From NCBI GenBank assembly GCA_039583875.1, contig CM077158.1, positions 238,010,453 through 238,074,452 of the forward strand: 64,000 nt of DNA, written 5' to 3'. Each line of letters opens with the position of its first letter. Position 1 is the first letter of the stretch. The DNA is from Platanthera guangdongensis. Taxonomy: Eukaryota > Streptophyta > Magnoliopsida > Asparagales > Orchidaceae. The notes under the pieces were generated by a model. It did not search any database, was not told the DNA's origin, and saw only the letters and a program-made list of their open reading frames with translations. Shown piece by piece: positions 8,885 through 20,197 of the stretch. Both the position numbers and the translations under genes were made by a program.

Positions 8885-9840
8885 ATGACACACAACCAGA
8901 GCTTCTGCGAACGTCTCGCACTGGTGCGAGAGCAGCACAAGGCCAACGTGGCCTCTTTTACTTCTTCATTAGTTCGCCCTCTCCCCCCATCGTCTCGCCT
9001 AAAAAAGATGAAGGCTGGTGGTCCGTCGCCTGCCGCAGGAGATCTGTCTCGCGCCGTCTTGGAAGCCGTCCCCACTCCGCATGCATCTTCCAAGGAGAAA
9101 GAGGTGGGTACTTGCTTCTGCCGTTGTCATCTCTGCAATCGTGTGCTCTCTTTTGTTGACTAGTATTTTTTCAGGGAGCTCTCGTGGTTTCGCAGCACCC
9201 AGAGAGCCCGCGAGATGGTTCTGCCGTCCACTGCGAGGAGTACGACTCGCAGCCCTCTTCTACTCCCCCAACTACTCCCAGCGAGAGGAGGGACGACCCA
9301 TCCCAGGCCGCCGAGACCTCTCGCCTTCCTGGTAAGAGACCTTCCCTCGCCCTTTTGAATCCTCTTCGCTATTCTCACACCCTTCTGCGAGTGCCTCTTC
9401 CACCCTGCCTCTGCACCCCTTGTGCAGATTCTCGAGCCAACTCGCCTGTTGAGGAGCAACCAAAGCGACTCTCCGTCTCGGCTCCTCCTGTAGATGGGAT
9501 TGAAGATTATCTGGGTGACCCTTCGAATCCAGCGGAAATGAAGCGCAAGACAGCTGAGATTTTTCGGAAGGACGCACGCATCATCCATTCCTTAGCGCAG
9601 GATAAGCAGGCCGCGAAGAAGCGCATCGAATGGCTGGAGAATGAATTTGCTCGCCTATCCTCCGAAGCTAATGCCGAGCTAGATGTAGATGGCACCAACC
9701 CTGAAGCCATCATTAATGAGACTGATATGCAGCTCTGTCTCGCGCGCCGTGGTCTTGAATCCATTCGCGCCTTCCACTCGCGAAGTAGACCTCCCTGCGC
9801 GGGAGCTCGCGGTGGCCGCTGGCAATGGCACCCGTATTGA
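8885..9840 (+). CDS. Antisense gene 1 of the Tat element, intron-containing, coiled-coil protein
   Basis: A likely spliced gene running against the Tat pol genes. Exon 1 is 8885-9103 (MTHNQSFCERLALVREQHK..., 73 codons), the intron 9104-9174 (GT...TTTTTTCAG), exon 2 9175-9331, the intron 9332-9427 (GTAAGA...TGTGCAG, length divisible by three so it is also open), and exon 3 9428-9840. The frame is kept across both junctions. Exon 2 is Ser/Thr/Pro-rich. Exon 3 has a heptad-rich helix (AEMKRKTAEIFRKDARIIHS and following residues) that probably forms a coiled coil. The last 25 residues may be out of frame: one base shifted, the sequence reads REVDLPARELAVAAGNGTR and stays open to 9964. It may be a partial paralogue of the C-terminal half of antisense gene 2. 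I recognise no catalytic domain. Confidence 0.5.
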
Positions 9841-10147
9841 AGGACGTCCGTCTCGCCCTCTTTTTTTTTCTGTTTTTGAATGTTGTAATAATAGCAGTCT
9901 TGTAGCGTCGTCTCGCCAAATCATGAAGAAACTGGGTGCCCGCTGTACGCGGGATGATCTCTGAATATACATTTTTACTGCTGGTTTTTTATTCCCTTTC
10001 TAATTTATATTCTTTTTGATTATATTATATATATTCTTTTTTGATTGTGATGGGTCGCGCCGATCGAGATTTAGGAGAGAGAAACGAACGCCGACTCTTC
10101 CCCTCCCCTTATATTTTTCCCGCCCATCAATCATTGCTCTGTATCCG
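9841..10147 (+). other. Spacer between the two antisense genes
   Basis: A 3' flank with T-rich tracts and TATAT runs near 10005-10040, then ordinary sequence up to the next TATA box. No gene is seen apart from the possible frameshifted tail of gene 1 to 9964. Confidence 0.5.
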
Positions 10148-10157
10148 TTATAAATAT
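10148..10157 (+). promoter_or_regulatory. TATA box of the second antisense gene
   Basis: GTTATAAATATGCC lies about 170 bp upstream of the ATG at 10325. The leader between them holds five TCTCGCC heptamers. Confidence 0.5.
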
Positions 10158-10324
10158 GCCTGGCCCGGGATCAGATAGATACCGCACTTTTCACTCCTGC
10201 TGCTACCCAAGCTCTTGCCTCTCTGATTCTTTCGTCTCGCCGACCCCTCTCGCCCTTCTCTCTTGGTTTTCTCGCCAACTTCTTCTTTTCCTTCGTCTCG
10301 CCGAAGATCGTCTCGCCGCAGAAG

Positions 10325-12324
10325 ATGGGTAAGAAGAAGGTTGAGGAAGGTGAGGGACGCAGCCGCTGTGGGAAGAGGTTCACAGATCACGATTTCCCGC
10401 TTGGCTGGCTTCCTCAAGAAGATTATCATAGGTTTGCTCGCGAGTACCTGGGGGAAGGTGTCGAGTCGCATCCCCCCAAAGTCGGCGAGTGCATCAATAC
10501 CTACTACCCGGGAGAACTCGCCTTCCCCTTCTCGCATTTTGAGGCGGGGTTGCGGCTGCCCCTTTGGCCTGAGGTAAAACAGGTCTTTAAATATTTTGGT
10601 GTCGTCCCGGCACAGTTCAACCCTAACGCCATCTCGGTGTTGATCGCTTTAGCCTGATATATGCGCCGGGAGCGCATCGAATTCAGCTTGACGGCCTTCC
10701 GCAATCTCTTTATCTACCACGCCAACGCCGATGACGTCTCGTACTTTACTGGGCATGGGCTTAAAGTGTGCGAGACGCCCAATAAGAACCACCACTGGCT
10801 CACTCGATTCGTCTTCATCCGGGGAGATCGCGCTGATTTCGGCGGCATCCCTCTCGCGCTGGTGTCTCCGCCAGAGAGCTTCTACGCCACCCCACAAGTC
10901 AGTGGCCCAGAGAAGCTGCTGTGCGAATACCTAGTCGGCAAGAACTTCGAGGTCAACTTCTTGCGGCGAGGTCTCGACTCGCTTCCCCCAGTGCTCCCTG
11001 GTGAAGATATTCTCGTTCTTTCGTTCTCGCGTCTCGCTATTTGCCGTCTCGCCACTTAATAACCCTTGCTTGCCTTTAGGTGAGCGAATCATTCCAGCCC
11101 TCCCCTCTTACAAGAGCAACATCCATCCAGCGAAGGGTCTTGATCTCGCCAACGCAGCGGTAGAGACGGCGAGAGAGTCCTTGGCGCCCATCCCGCCGAA
11201 TAGGCCCACAGGCGACACGACCCCCTCTCGCTCCAGCCCTCCCAAGAAAAAGATGCAAAAAGGTCGTAGTCATCTCTAAGGAAAAGAAGAAAGCTCCCAA
11301 AGGGAGCCCCATTTCTGTAAGGGAATCTCCACCGCCCCTTTCGCCTAACCACCAGGCCGTCTCGCCTACCCGCGGGACGGTACTCCATAATCAACCGGTT
11401 GCCGCCTCCAACCTGCCTGCTACAGCATCCAACCCACAAGCTGCTCTTCCTGATCAGGCGGCTGCCACCTCCTCTCGCGAAGGCGACTCTAGCCGTCCCG
11501 CCCCCTCCTCCCATATGAATTATAACCTGGGTCTCGTGGTTCATGATGCCGTCGGCGACCCAGTTCTGCTATGGGGGCGGGACGCCAACCGCGTTTCCAT
11601 ATCCACTCTCCTTCCTCCTTGGAAGGAGCAAGTAGTCCCCACCAGCCATGCCTTTGTCGTGGGGTACGGCCTCTTTGGCGGCCTTGACGCCGTCTCGCCT
11701 GAAAGCGAGTCCACCAAGGATCTCATGCTAAAGACTTCCCACCATCAAATGCGGGCCTTGGAGTTCTCGCACCGCTCCTCTCGCCGCCTTATTTATATCA
11801 ACTCAAAGTGGAAAGCAAGTGAGGAGAACCTGGAGGCAGAGCGAGAGAAGTCCGCTGGGCTAGAAAAAAGGCTATCTGAAGCCGAGTCCCTCCTCGCGAA
11901 GGCCCAAGGCGGTGTGGTAAGCCTTAAGACTTTTTTCCTTTGGTTTTTCTTTTTCTTTTTCAATCATTCTTGGCTAACTGCTGGGTCGTCTCGCAGGATG
12001 TCGAGACTGCGGAACAATTGCGCTCGCGCGTGGCGGCTTTGGAGGAGGAGGTCCGGGTATTGAAAGCTGAGAATGCGCGTCTTCAGGCTGACGTCATGTC
12101 GTCGTCTCGCCGCGAGCCCTTCCGGACGCCTCCGCCATATTACTCTCATGAGGAAGTCGAGGAGCAGTGCCGAGACGCTGGCGTTCGGGCGGCAGAACTA
12201 GTGCTGCAAATGATGAAGGATTTGGGGGTTGTAAAAGACGATTCTAAAACTGTGACTGCACACGACTTGGTCCCCGAACTCTATAGCGAGTAGAGCGATG
12301 ATTCTTCATCTAGCGAGGAGGACT
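10325..12324 (+). pseudogene. Antisense gene 2 of the Tat element: plant 'putative gypsy-type transposon' (Transposase_28-like) protein
   Basis: Exon 1 is 10325-11000, exon 2 11080-11916, exon 3 11997-12293. Introns have GT...AG ends and keep the frame (GTGAAGATATT...GCCTTTAG and GTAAGCC...CTCGCAG). Exon 1 contains the domain that recurs in plant retrotransposon antisense ORFs: YYPGELAFPFSHFEAGLRLP, QVFKYFGVVPAQFNPNAI, YMRRERIEFSLTAFRNLF, then NHHWLTRFVFIRGD. Exon 2 is Pro/Ser-rich and then a coiled coil begins (EENLEAEREKSAGLEKRL), continuing in exon 3 (VAALEEEVRVLKAENARL). Lesions: TGA at 10655-10657 in place of a Trp, a one-base insertion in the A run at 11257-11261, and TAG at 12291-12293 before a residual SDDSSSSEED tail. 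Function is unknown; such proteins are common in Tat elements. Domain naming is from memory of the family. Confidence 0.65.
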
Positions 12325-12821
12325 GACGTGCCGATTCCAAGATTTAGAATCACTCTCGCCTCCACCTTTCATTGTTGTAAAACTTTAAATCATATATTTT
12401 TTGTGGTATCTGTCAAGTAACGAGAGAATGCTCATTTTTGTCCTGTCTCTATTTTTTGTTCTTTATTTTGTGAAGTTAATCCTTGGCTTGTTCCGGCCTG
12501 CGGGACGGTGCTACCCCTCCATCTCGCCGCCTAGCCCTTTCTGTATCGTCTTTTTCTCTGATTTACGCGAGACGACTCCTTGATGCGCTCACACCCGCGA
12601 GACAGTGCGATACCTTGTCTCGCGAGTGTCCCCTCGCAAATGGCGAGACGATCCTCGAGATCGCCCGCTGCGAGTGCCGCCACTCGCCTTACTCTTCCCC
12701 CTTTTGTCTTAGTTTATTTTTTTCTCCCTAGGGCTAAGCTGAGATGCTAAGGTGTAATGTTGCTTTTAAGAAGACTTTCCACACTAGTCTGCCTAAGTGA
12801 AATTACTGCCCTGTCAGCTTG
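12325..12821 (+). other. 3' flank of antisense gene 2
   Basis: T-rich untranslated sequence with more TCTCGCC/GCGAGAC words (12515-12700) and no further coding potential, leading into the 113-bp array. Confidence 0.5.
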
Positions 12822-14012
12822 ATGCAAGCCTGAGCAGCGAGTCTAGCTGGGGCCGAGCCGAGCTCGGAGTGCCGATGAAGATACCTCAAACCAAACCTAT
12901 CCCCCACAGGCGAGCCTTCAGACCTGCCAGCTAGATGAGAGCCTGCGCAGCGGGTCTACCTGGGGCCTAGCCGAGCTCGGGGTGCCGATGAAAATACCCC
13001 AAACCAAACCTATCCCCCACAGGCGAGCCTTCGGACCTGCCAGCTAGATGAGAGCCTGCGCAGCGGGTCTACCTGGGGCCGAGCCGAGCTCGGGGTGCCG
13101 ATGAAGATATCTCAAACCAAACCTATCCCTCACAGGCGAGCCTTCGGACCTGCCAGCTAGATGAGAGCCTGTGCAGCGGATCTACCTGGGGACGAGCCGA
13201 GCTCGGGGTGCCGATGAAGATACCTCAAACCAAACCTATCCCCCACAGGCGAGCCTTCGGACCTGCCAGCTAGATGAGAGCCTGTGCAGCGGGTATACCT
13301 GGGGCCGAGCCGAGCTCGGGGTGCCGATGAAGATACCTCAAACCAAACCTATCCCCCACAGGCGAGCCTTCATACCTGCCAGCTAGATGAGAGCCTGCGC
13401 AGCGGGTCTACTTGGGGTCGAGCCGAGCTCGGGGTGCCGATGAAGATATCTCAAACCAAACCTATCCCCCACATGCGAGCCTTCAGACCTTCCAGCTAGA
13501 TGAGAGCCTGCGCAGCGGGTCTACCTGGGGCCGAGCCAAGCTCGGGGTGCCGATGAAGATATCTCAAACCAAACCTATCCCCCACAGGCGAGCCTTCGGA
13601 CCTGCCAGCTAGATGAGAGCCTGCGCAGCGGGTCTACCTGGGGCCGAGCCGAGCTCGGGGTGCCGATGAAGATATCTCAATCCAAACCAATCCCACACAA
13701 GCGAGCCTTCGGACCTGCCAGCTAGATGAGAGCCTGCGCAGCGGGTCTACCTGGGGCCGAGCCGAGCTCGGGGTGCCGATGACGTTCTCAAACCAAACCT
13801 ATCCCCCACAGGCGAGCCTTCGGACGTGCCAGCTAGATGAGAGCCTGCGTAGTGGGTTTACCTGGGGCCGAGCCGAGCTCGGGGTGCCGATGAAGATACC
13901 TCAATCCAAACCTATCCCCCATAGGCGAGCCTTCAGACCTGCCAGCTAGATGAGAGCCTGCGCAGCAGGTCTACCTGGGGTCGAGCCGTGCTCGGGGTGC
14001 CGATGGAGTTTC
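12822..14012. repeat. 113-bp satellite-like array in the Tat 3' untranslated region
   Basis: About 10.5 head-to-tail units. The start word gatgagagcctg recurs at 12934, 13047, 13160, 13273, 13386, 13499, 13612, 13725, 13836 and 13949, so the period is 113 bp with one 111-bp unit. A more diverged first copy starts at 12822. Each unit holds gagccgagctcggggtgccg and cagctagatgag. The array sits between the integrase end and the antisense genes, where plant Tat/Ogre elements are known to carry variable tandem repeats. Confidence 0.9.
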
Positions 14013-14117
14013 CTCTTCCTGTCATTAGGACTTCACAATAAACAATAAACAAGAAATAATTCGAGAAGTATATTATATTGATCATGCTTTGAGTACATAT
14101 CTTCTGCTCTCCCTTTT

Positions 14118-15720
14118 CATGGGTAGAAGCGTTTTAAGTCATCCCCACTCCAGGAGTGGCTCAAGGTCCTACCCTCCACATCCTGGAGGTAGTAGCCTTC
14201 TGCTTTTAACACTCTCTCTACAATATAAGGTCCCTCCCAATTTGAATTGAGCTTTCCCACCGGGGCGGACCTCCCTGCCGCATCAACCTTTTTTAGTACC
14301 AGATCTCCCTCCGCGAATTATTTTATCCTGATATGCTTGTTGAAGTGCTTTGCCATTCGACGCTTGATCTCTTCTTGTCTGATGGCTGCCACGTCTCGCA
14401 GCTCCTCTGCCAGGTCTAGCGAGAGGCGTATGCCTTCTTCATTTTCCATCCTCCACGCCTCGTCCCCATCGCCTGCAGCCGCAACTCGTGGGGATCGGAC
14501 CTCGAACTCCACGGGTAGGACTGCCTCACATCCATGGGAAAGCTTGAATGGAGTCTCGCTGGTGGCCGTGTTCGGGGTTGTTCTCAAAGCCCACAGGACC
14601 GAGGGGAGCTGCTCTACCCAATTCCATCTCAAATTCTCCACCTTCTTTTTTAGCAGGTTTACGATAATCTTGTTTGCCGCCTCCACCCAACCGTTGCTCC
14701 TGGGGTGGTGGACGGAGGCAAGCCTGAGGTCGATGCCCAGCTGAGTGCAGAAGCTGATGAACTCTTCACTAGCAAACTGAGGACCGTTATCCGTGACGAT
14801 GGCCTGAGGCAACCCGTGCCTGCAGATGATCTCTCCCCATACAAAGTTCCTGATGACTTGGGATGTCACCTTTGCTAGCGCCTTAAACTCCAGCCACTTA
14901 GAGAAGTAATCTATCATAACCAGGAGGAATCTTCTTTGTCCACTAGCTGGAGGGAAATGCCCAACTAAATCCATCCCCTAAATGGTGAAAGGCCATGGTG
15001 CTGTGATACTTCAGAGCCTTTGAGCCGACAAGAGCTGGAGGGGGCGTAGAGCTGGCATTTTCTGCACTTCCTTGCAAACTCTATCGCGTCCTTCCTCAGG
15101 GTGGGCCAGAAGTACCCCTGTCTGACCACCCTTGCTTCCAACGTCCTCCCTCCGGAATGACTACCACATTCCCCGGAGTGCACCTCCTCCAAAACATGTC
15201 TGGTCTCCTCCTCTGTCACGCATCGAGCTAGGAGACCCGAAAGCATCCTCCGGTGCAATCCTCCTTCATGCATGAGATAATGAGCTGCCTTATGCCGGAA
15301 GTTTCTTGCCTCCTTGATCCCCTCAGGGAGGGTTCCTGTCAAGAAGAAGGTAAAGAAGGGATCCACCCACGAGGGTCGCCGATCCACCTCCATTAGCTCC
15401 CCCTCTTTGATCGCTGGATGGAATAAATCAGTCAGGGTACCCCCTCCCCGAGGTCCGAACTTAGCCAATCGATCGGCAGCAGCACTCTCTTCTCTGGGGA
15501 CGTGCTGAATGGAGAACGTCCGGAACCCCTCGATGATTTCCCTCACCTTGGACAAATATTTCACAAGGGTGGGCTCCCGAGCTTCGAACTCTCCTCGAAT
15601 CTGAGATGCCACCACCAATGAATCTGTGAAAACCTCAACGTCCTTAATCTCGAGCTCCTTTGCCAAGTGAAGGCCGACTATCACTGCCTCGTATTCTGCT
15701 TGGTTGTTGGTTGTGGGGGA
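14118..15720 (-). pseudogene. Tat second RNase H (C-terminal part) and integrase
   Basis: On the minus strand the frame from 15684 completes the archaeal-type RNase H (EVFTDSLVVASQIRGEFEA, then HVPREESAAADRLAKF). It then enters the integrase zinc finger (HSGECGSHSGG...CRKCQ). A frameshift near 15010-15025 and a TAG in place of Trp (near 14976, FTI*GMDLVG) lead to the catalytic core with MIDYFSKW, VTDNGPQF and the Glu of NGWVEAANK, the D-D-E triad. A TAA at 14318 interrupts the C-terminal module, which continues to TGA near 14118 with FAEGDLVLKK and WEGPYIV (GPY/F module). It would insert the cDNA copy if intact, but there are at least four lesions. Confidence 0.8.
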
Positions 15721-15721
15721 A

Positions 15722-17107
15722 ATGCAAAGCGACCGCTTGTTCTATGGTCACCCCTTGAGGACTTGTCAGTACCACCCCCGCTCCGAGGGAGTGCTTTCCT
15801 GAGGCCCCGTCAACCGTCATCTTCCATGCTTCTTGTGGCCGCGACTCCTCCGCCCCGACTTCTGCGACGTAGTCTGTCAAGAAGTCGGCCACTACCTGTG
15901 CCTTGATGGAGAGCCTTGGTACGAATGAAATGTTGAACACACTCAACTTGATAGACCACTTGGCCAGCCTACCCGAGTGCTCCACTCCTTCGAAAATCTT
16001 ACGGAGAGGATGGTCCGTCACCACCCTGATCGAATGTGCTTGGAAATATGGCCGGAGCTTACTGGCCGAATCAATCAAGGCGTATGACAGCTTTTCTAGG
16101 ATAGGGTAACGAAGCTCCGCCTTCTTTAGGATCCTGCTAACATAATAAATGGGCAGTTGCTTTTTCCCCTCTTCTCTGACTAGGATGGATCTCACCGCCT
16201 CTGCTCATACCCCTAGGTACAAGGTTAGATCCTCCCCCTCCTTTGGGCTTTGAAGTAGAGGAGCCAGGGAGAGTTGCTCCTTCAGCTTTTGAAAAGCTTC
16301 TTCACACTCCGCGGTCCACTCAAACCTCTGATTCCCTCGTAGCACTTTAAAGAAAGGTGAGCACTTCTCCCCTGACCTGGAGAGGAATCTGCTAAGGCCG
16401 GCCAGCTTTCCTGTCAAGCACTGCACCTCCTTAGCGTTTCGCGGTGATTCTAGCTCTAGAATGGCTTTTACTTTATTTGGATTAGGTTCTTCCCCCGCCG
16501 GGGTCAAAAGGTGCCTAAGGAACTTCCCACGACTTGCCCCGAAAATACATTTTAAGGGGTTCAACCTCATTTTGAACTTCCTCAATGTGGTGAACATCTC
16601 CTCCAGATCCCAAAGATGCGAGCCCACACCCTTGCTTTTTACCATGAGGTCATCAACGAAGACCTCTAGGTTCCGGCCCCTCTGACCTTGGAAAACTCGA
16701 TCCATCATCTGTTGGTAGGTAGCCCCCGCATTTTTCAACCCAAAGGGCATCATGTTATAGCTAAAGCACCCTTCCCTTGTGATGAAGGAGACGTCCTTGA
16801 CATCAGGAGGGTGCATCCGGATCTGATGGTAACCTGAAAAAGCATCCAAAAAACTCATAATAGAAAAACCGACGGCTGAATCAACCAACGCGTTGATTCG
16901 AGGCAGGGGGTAGCAATCCTTAGGGCATGATTTATTTAATAAAGAAAAGTCGATACACATTCTCCATTTTCCACCTCCCTTCTTCACCATTACCACATTA
17001 GAGATCCAGCCTGGATACTGGATCTCTGAGATGAAGCCCGCCTCCAGGAGTTTCTTGACCTCCTCGCGTATTGGCTCCTCCAGCTTTGTTACGATGGTCC
17101 TCATCTT
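15722..17107 (-). pseudogene. Tat reverse transcriptase, RNase H and start of second RNase H
   Basis: The RT is complete from VKKLLEAGFISEIQYPGW through KWRMCIDFSLLNKSCPKD, DAFSGYHQIRMHP and PFGLKNAGATYQ to the active site FVDDLMVKS (a Phe in the first position of YxDD). The thumb follows. TGA at 16205-16207 interrupts before the first RNase H (YYVSRILKKAELRYPILEK). The second RNase H begins WKMTVDGASGKHSLGAGVVL. One extra C in a C run near 15718-15722 then breaks the frame (compare TNNQAEYEA in the shifted frame). A TAG at 17108-17110 separates it from the upstream linker. Two RNase H domains point to the Tat lineage. Confidence 0.85.
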
Positions 17108-18255
17108 CTAGCATATGGGGCGCGTCCGGGGGTCCAGATTCAGGCGGTGGCAGGCCACGTCCGCATCGATGCCCGTCATGTCTGTCGCGCTCCATGCGAA
17201 GATGTCGATGTTGCTTTGAATGCAGGCCCGCATACGCTCCCGGTCCTCGGGGCTCAATCCCCCGCTGATCCGCACCCTTTGTACCTGCCCTGCGCTGGTG
17301 AAGACCTCCATCTCTACCACTTCCTCGGCCGGCTCTAGCCGCGACTGCTCCCAGTCGTCCCTCGCCTCTTCCTTCAGCTCCGGCTCTTCTTCCCCTCCTG
17401 CTCCATCAACTTCCATCGCCTCACCCTGCCGCCGTTCAATTTCCGCGCCTCTCCGGTCTTCCTCCTTAGCCCCTTCTCCTTCCACTTCCTCCAGACTTCC
17501 TTCCTGCGGCCCCAACTCCCCGTCCCTCCGGACCTCTTGCACATCTCCTCCCCTCTGCTCCTCGATCTCCGTTGCCCCCTCTGGTCTCTCCCGCTGTTGC
17601 TTGACCTCTACACCCCTCTGGGCCTCCCTCTGGGCCTCTCCTTGCTCCTCTTCTATCTCCTTCCTTCTCCCTTCCGGGCTCATCTCCTCTTCCCCGACAG
17701 CTTCTTCTCGCGTCGCCATCTCCTTCTCCAACTCCTCCGCCTCTGTCATCCAAGATATGGTGTTAACCGCTGTAACGTAGCATTGCCTTGCCACCTTTGG
17801 GTCCCCTCTGACCCTGACCTGCACCCCTCCATTGTTGAACTTGAGACATTGATGAAAAGAGGAGGGGACGCAGCAAAAGGCACTGATGAGGTGACGCCCA
17901 AAGATGGCGCTGTAGCTGTTCGGGGCTTCCACGATCACGAACATGCAGTTCCGTGACACACCCCCAACCTCACGTGCAGCCCTACTCCCCCTTACACTTC
18001 TTTCCTCTCCCCGGAGAACCCGAACAACGGTCCATCTGAGGACAAGGTCCTTTTGGCTTCCACCTGCATCTCATCGAAGGCCCTCTTGAAGATCACGCTT
18101 ACAGAGCTCCCATTATCCACCAGGATCTTGGAGACCGTAAAGTTTTCCACCGCCGTCTGGATTACCAAGGCATCGCAGAATGGGTCCTCATACTCCGGCA
18201 TGTCCTTTGAAGAGAAGGTAATGTTTTCTTGCGGGGGCGGGGTTTGGGAGGTCAA
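17108..18255 (-). pseudogene. Tat aspartic protease and acidic linker
   Basis: Protease motif ILVDNGSSVSVIF (D-N-G-S-S, the Tat form of DTG/DSG) lies near 18120-18160, and the flap/C-terminal part FVIVEAPNSYSAIFGR near 17915-17950. These are in different frames, so a frameshift lies near 17970-18000. They are followed by an unusual Glu/Arg-rich linker of about 130 residues (17350-17780), then IFAWSATDMTGID and HRLNLDP, the usual segment before RT. TAG at 17108-17110 replaces the Gln before the RT start. The long acidic linker also gives a long open frame on the opposite strand that I treat as a shadow. Confidence 0.75.
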
Positions 18256-18267
18256 AGATACCTCGCT

Positions 18268-19825
18268 TCAGAACATGGTCTGGAGGCTCCCCTTTCGGGT
18301 GGCCTCGATCCCAATCCATCCATGGATTGCCCCGATTCCTCCCCGGGTTCTTACATCCACCGGATCCTCGCACCTATCCTCTGTCTCCCCTTGCTGCACT
18401 TCCACGATCCTTACCGGCGGATCCTGCCTCCTCAATCCTCTGTCCTCTCTCATCTCCAAGAACTCTGGGCAGGTGGCCGTTGCATGGCCTTCCTCCTGAT
18501 GGAAGTCACAGAAAGGCAACGCCACCCCACCCCTTCTTCCTTCTCCTCTTCCTCTTCTTCCTCCTCCTCGAGCTCCTATTCCTCGACCGATCCCCATTGC
18601 CTCTTGTTGATGCTGAAAATGATCCCTCACCCCCTATCTCCATGCCGGTTGATCAAACCTCCTTGGCTTACGGAAGTTATCCCTTCCCTGGAAGCCTCAT
18701 CCTAACTCCTGGGGGCGACCCTCCTGAGGCCTCCAACCTATCTGGTTATTCGACTCTCGGGCCCCCCGATGATGTTGTCCTTGCTGCCCCTGACCTCGGG
18801 GTTCCTCTCTTCTTCTCTCTTCTCTCTGATCCCTCTGCTCCTTCTGCTTTCCCGCTCCTGGTTCCTTTACATCATCTTCTGCCAACCTGGCTAACTTCCT
18901 TGCAAACATCGGATTGGCCCTCTCCATGAGCTCCTCAAAAGATAGGGGGCACCCTTTTCAACTCCATACTAAAGAAGCCCGGCCTCAGTCCCAGGGTAAA
19001 CGCAAGCATCAGCGTATATCCAGGGACCTCCTGGACCAGGAGGATCTCCTCCTGAAACCGATCCACGTAGTGTCCCAACGTCGCATCTTGCCTCTGCCTC
19101 ACCGAGAACAGGCACTCCACCTCCTTCTTACGCTTCTTCGATGTTGAAAACCTCAACAAGAAACCCCTCCGCAGATCCTCAAAACAATAGATTGATCTTA
19201 CCGGTAACTGGTGAAACCAGTCCCGCGCCTTCTCCTTCAAGGTGATGAAAAACAGCCGACACTTAAACGCATCCATCATCTGCCTTATTGAAATCACGTC
19301 TTCAAACCACTGCACATGCTGTACAGGATCATCCTTCCCCGAGTAATAGGACATGTCAGGCTCCCGGAACCCCTCCGGCACCAGAGCCGAGATGACGAGT
19401 TCACTGAACGGGCTCTCGCCAACAGCTTGCCGAGAGGGCACGTCTCGCGGCCTCGGCTGGCTGGCATGATCCGCGAGACCGTGCCCAGGGAAGAGCTCTC
19501 ACACAACTACCTCCTTCTCGCCGTCTTTTGCCGGGATCTCCTTCCCGGGACACTGGCCTGGGAAGAGTTCTCGCGCCGCCACATCCCTCTCGCCAGCCTC
19601 CGTCGGGACCTCCTTTCCCGGGTGCTGTCCAGGGGCGTTCTCGCCTAAGAGCAGGACCACCTCTATCGGGACCTGAGGCGTCGCCTACTCGCTCCTTGCC
19701 GAGAAGGCCAAGCTTATGGTCTTCATGACCTTTCGCCTGAAGTCCTCCAGCATCTTCCTTGTCGCCTCTTCTCCCCGGGAGGGGGAACCTCCGGAACCAG
19801 ATCCTTCTCTTTCACCTCCTGCCAT
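18268..19825 (-). pseudogene. Tat gag
   Basis: A probable start at 19825 (MAGGEREGSGSGG) is followed by two stops (near 19680 and 19510). The capsid-like core lies at 18935-19441: SPFSELVISALVPEGFREPD, YYSGKDDPVQHVQWFED, CRLFFITLKEKARDWFHQLP. A frameshift near 18935 leads to ELMERANPMFARKLARLAED, and another leads to the zinc-knuckle-like CDFHQEEGHATATC (CX2HX4HX4C) near 18505-18550. The gag N-terminus also carries several TCTCGCC words on the plus strand. At least four lesions make it non-functional. Confidence 0.75.
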
Positions 19826-19862
19826 AGGACCAAACTCAAACTTTTCTTGTATCAGCTACCTT

Positions 19863-19883
19863 CCACGCTCACCGCACCAGAAC
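19863..19883 (-). other. Tat primer binding site
   Basis: The minus strand reads GTTCTGGTGCGGTGAGCGTGG directly after the LTR end CTTCAACA. The same core is found at 2458-2478 and 58116-58135. Confidence 0.7.
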
Positions 19884-20197
19884 TGTTGAAGCCAAAATTT
19901 GACTTCGACAAATGTTCGCAAAATAGGGGCGTAGCCGACACCTACTAGGCCCAAGCTCCGACCTCCGACTGGTCGTGAAGGACTAGAAAACTAGCCCAAA
20001 GCTGCAGCAGGGAGGTCCCACCGCTTACCCGGAAGGTCACTGAGAGCTTTCCCTCCAAAGCCAAAAGCTGGGCTTGGAGTTCCTCAGAAGACAATGCTGA
20101 TGATTCCCCTGGGAGTGGAAAAAGTCCCTTCTGAAAAACCCCTATGAGCTTATTTATAGATTTCAGAATCTGAACTGCCAATAACAAAACTGTACTA
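19884..20197 (-). repeat. Tat 5' LTR, truncated to 314 bp
   Basis: Matches 7945-8256 with scattered substitutions and then stops abruptly after aaactgtact. R-U5 and the TATA box (20151-20159) are kept, while the rest of U3 (about 430 bp) is lost. Confidence 0.8.

Larger units (their letters stand above)
7945..20197 (-). mobile_element. Ty3/gypsy Tat-lineage retrotransposon, 12.3 kb, 5' LTR truncated
   Basis: Direct repeats 7945-8686 and 19884-20197 are the LTRs. Between them, in minus-strand order, come primer site, gag, protease, RT, RNase H, a second RNase H, integrase, a tandem-repeat 3' untranslated region, two antisense genes and the polypurine tract. A second, archaeal-type RNase H, antisense ORFs and a repeat-rich 3' region are known hallmarks of the plant Tat lineage (Tat/Grande/Ogre relatives). 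All coding parts carry stops or frameshifts, so it is dead. The right end is lost at 20197, about 38 bp upstream of the TATA box of the 5' LTR. Confidence 0.85.

Noticed and set aside
12822..14012. 113-bp repeats as a CRISPR or a coding repeat protein
   Set aside because: Units are contiguous without unique spacers, and open frames in it are about 70 codons and shift between units. Position fits a retroelement 3' array.
17220..17956. Plus-strand Ser/Pro-rich frames opposite the Tat protease linker
   Set aside because: Mirror of the Glu/Arg-rich linker on the coding strand; no independent evidence.
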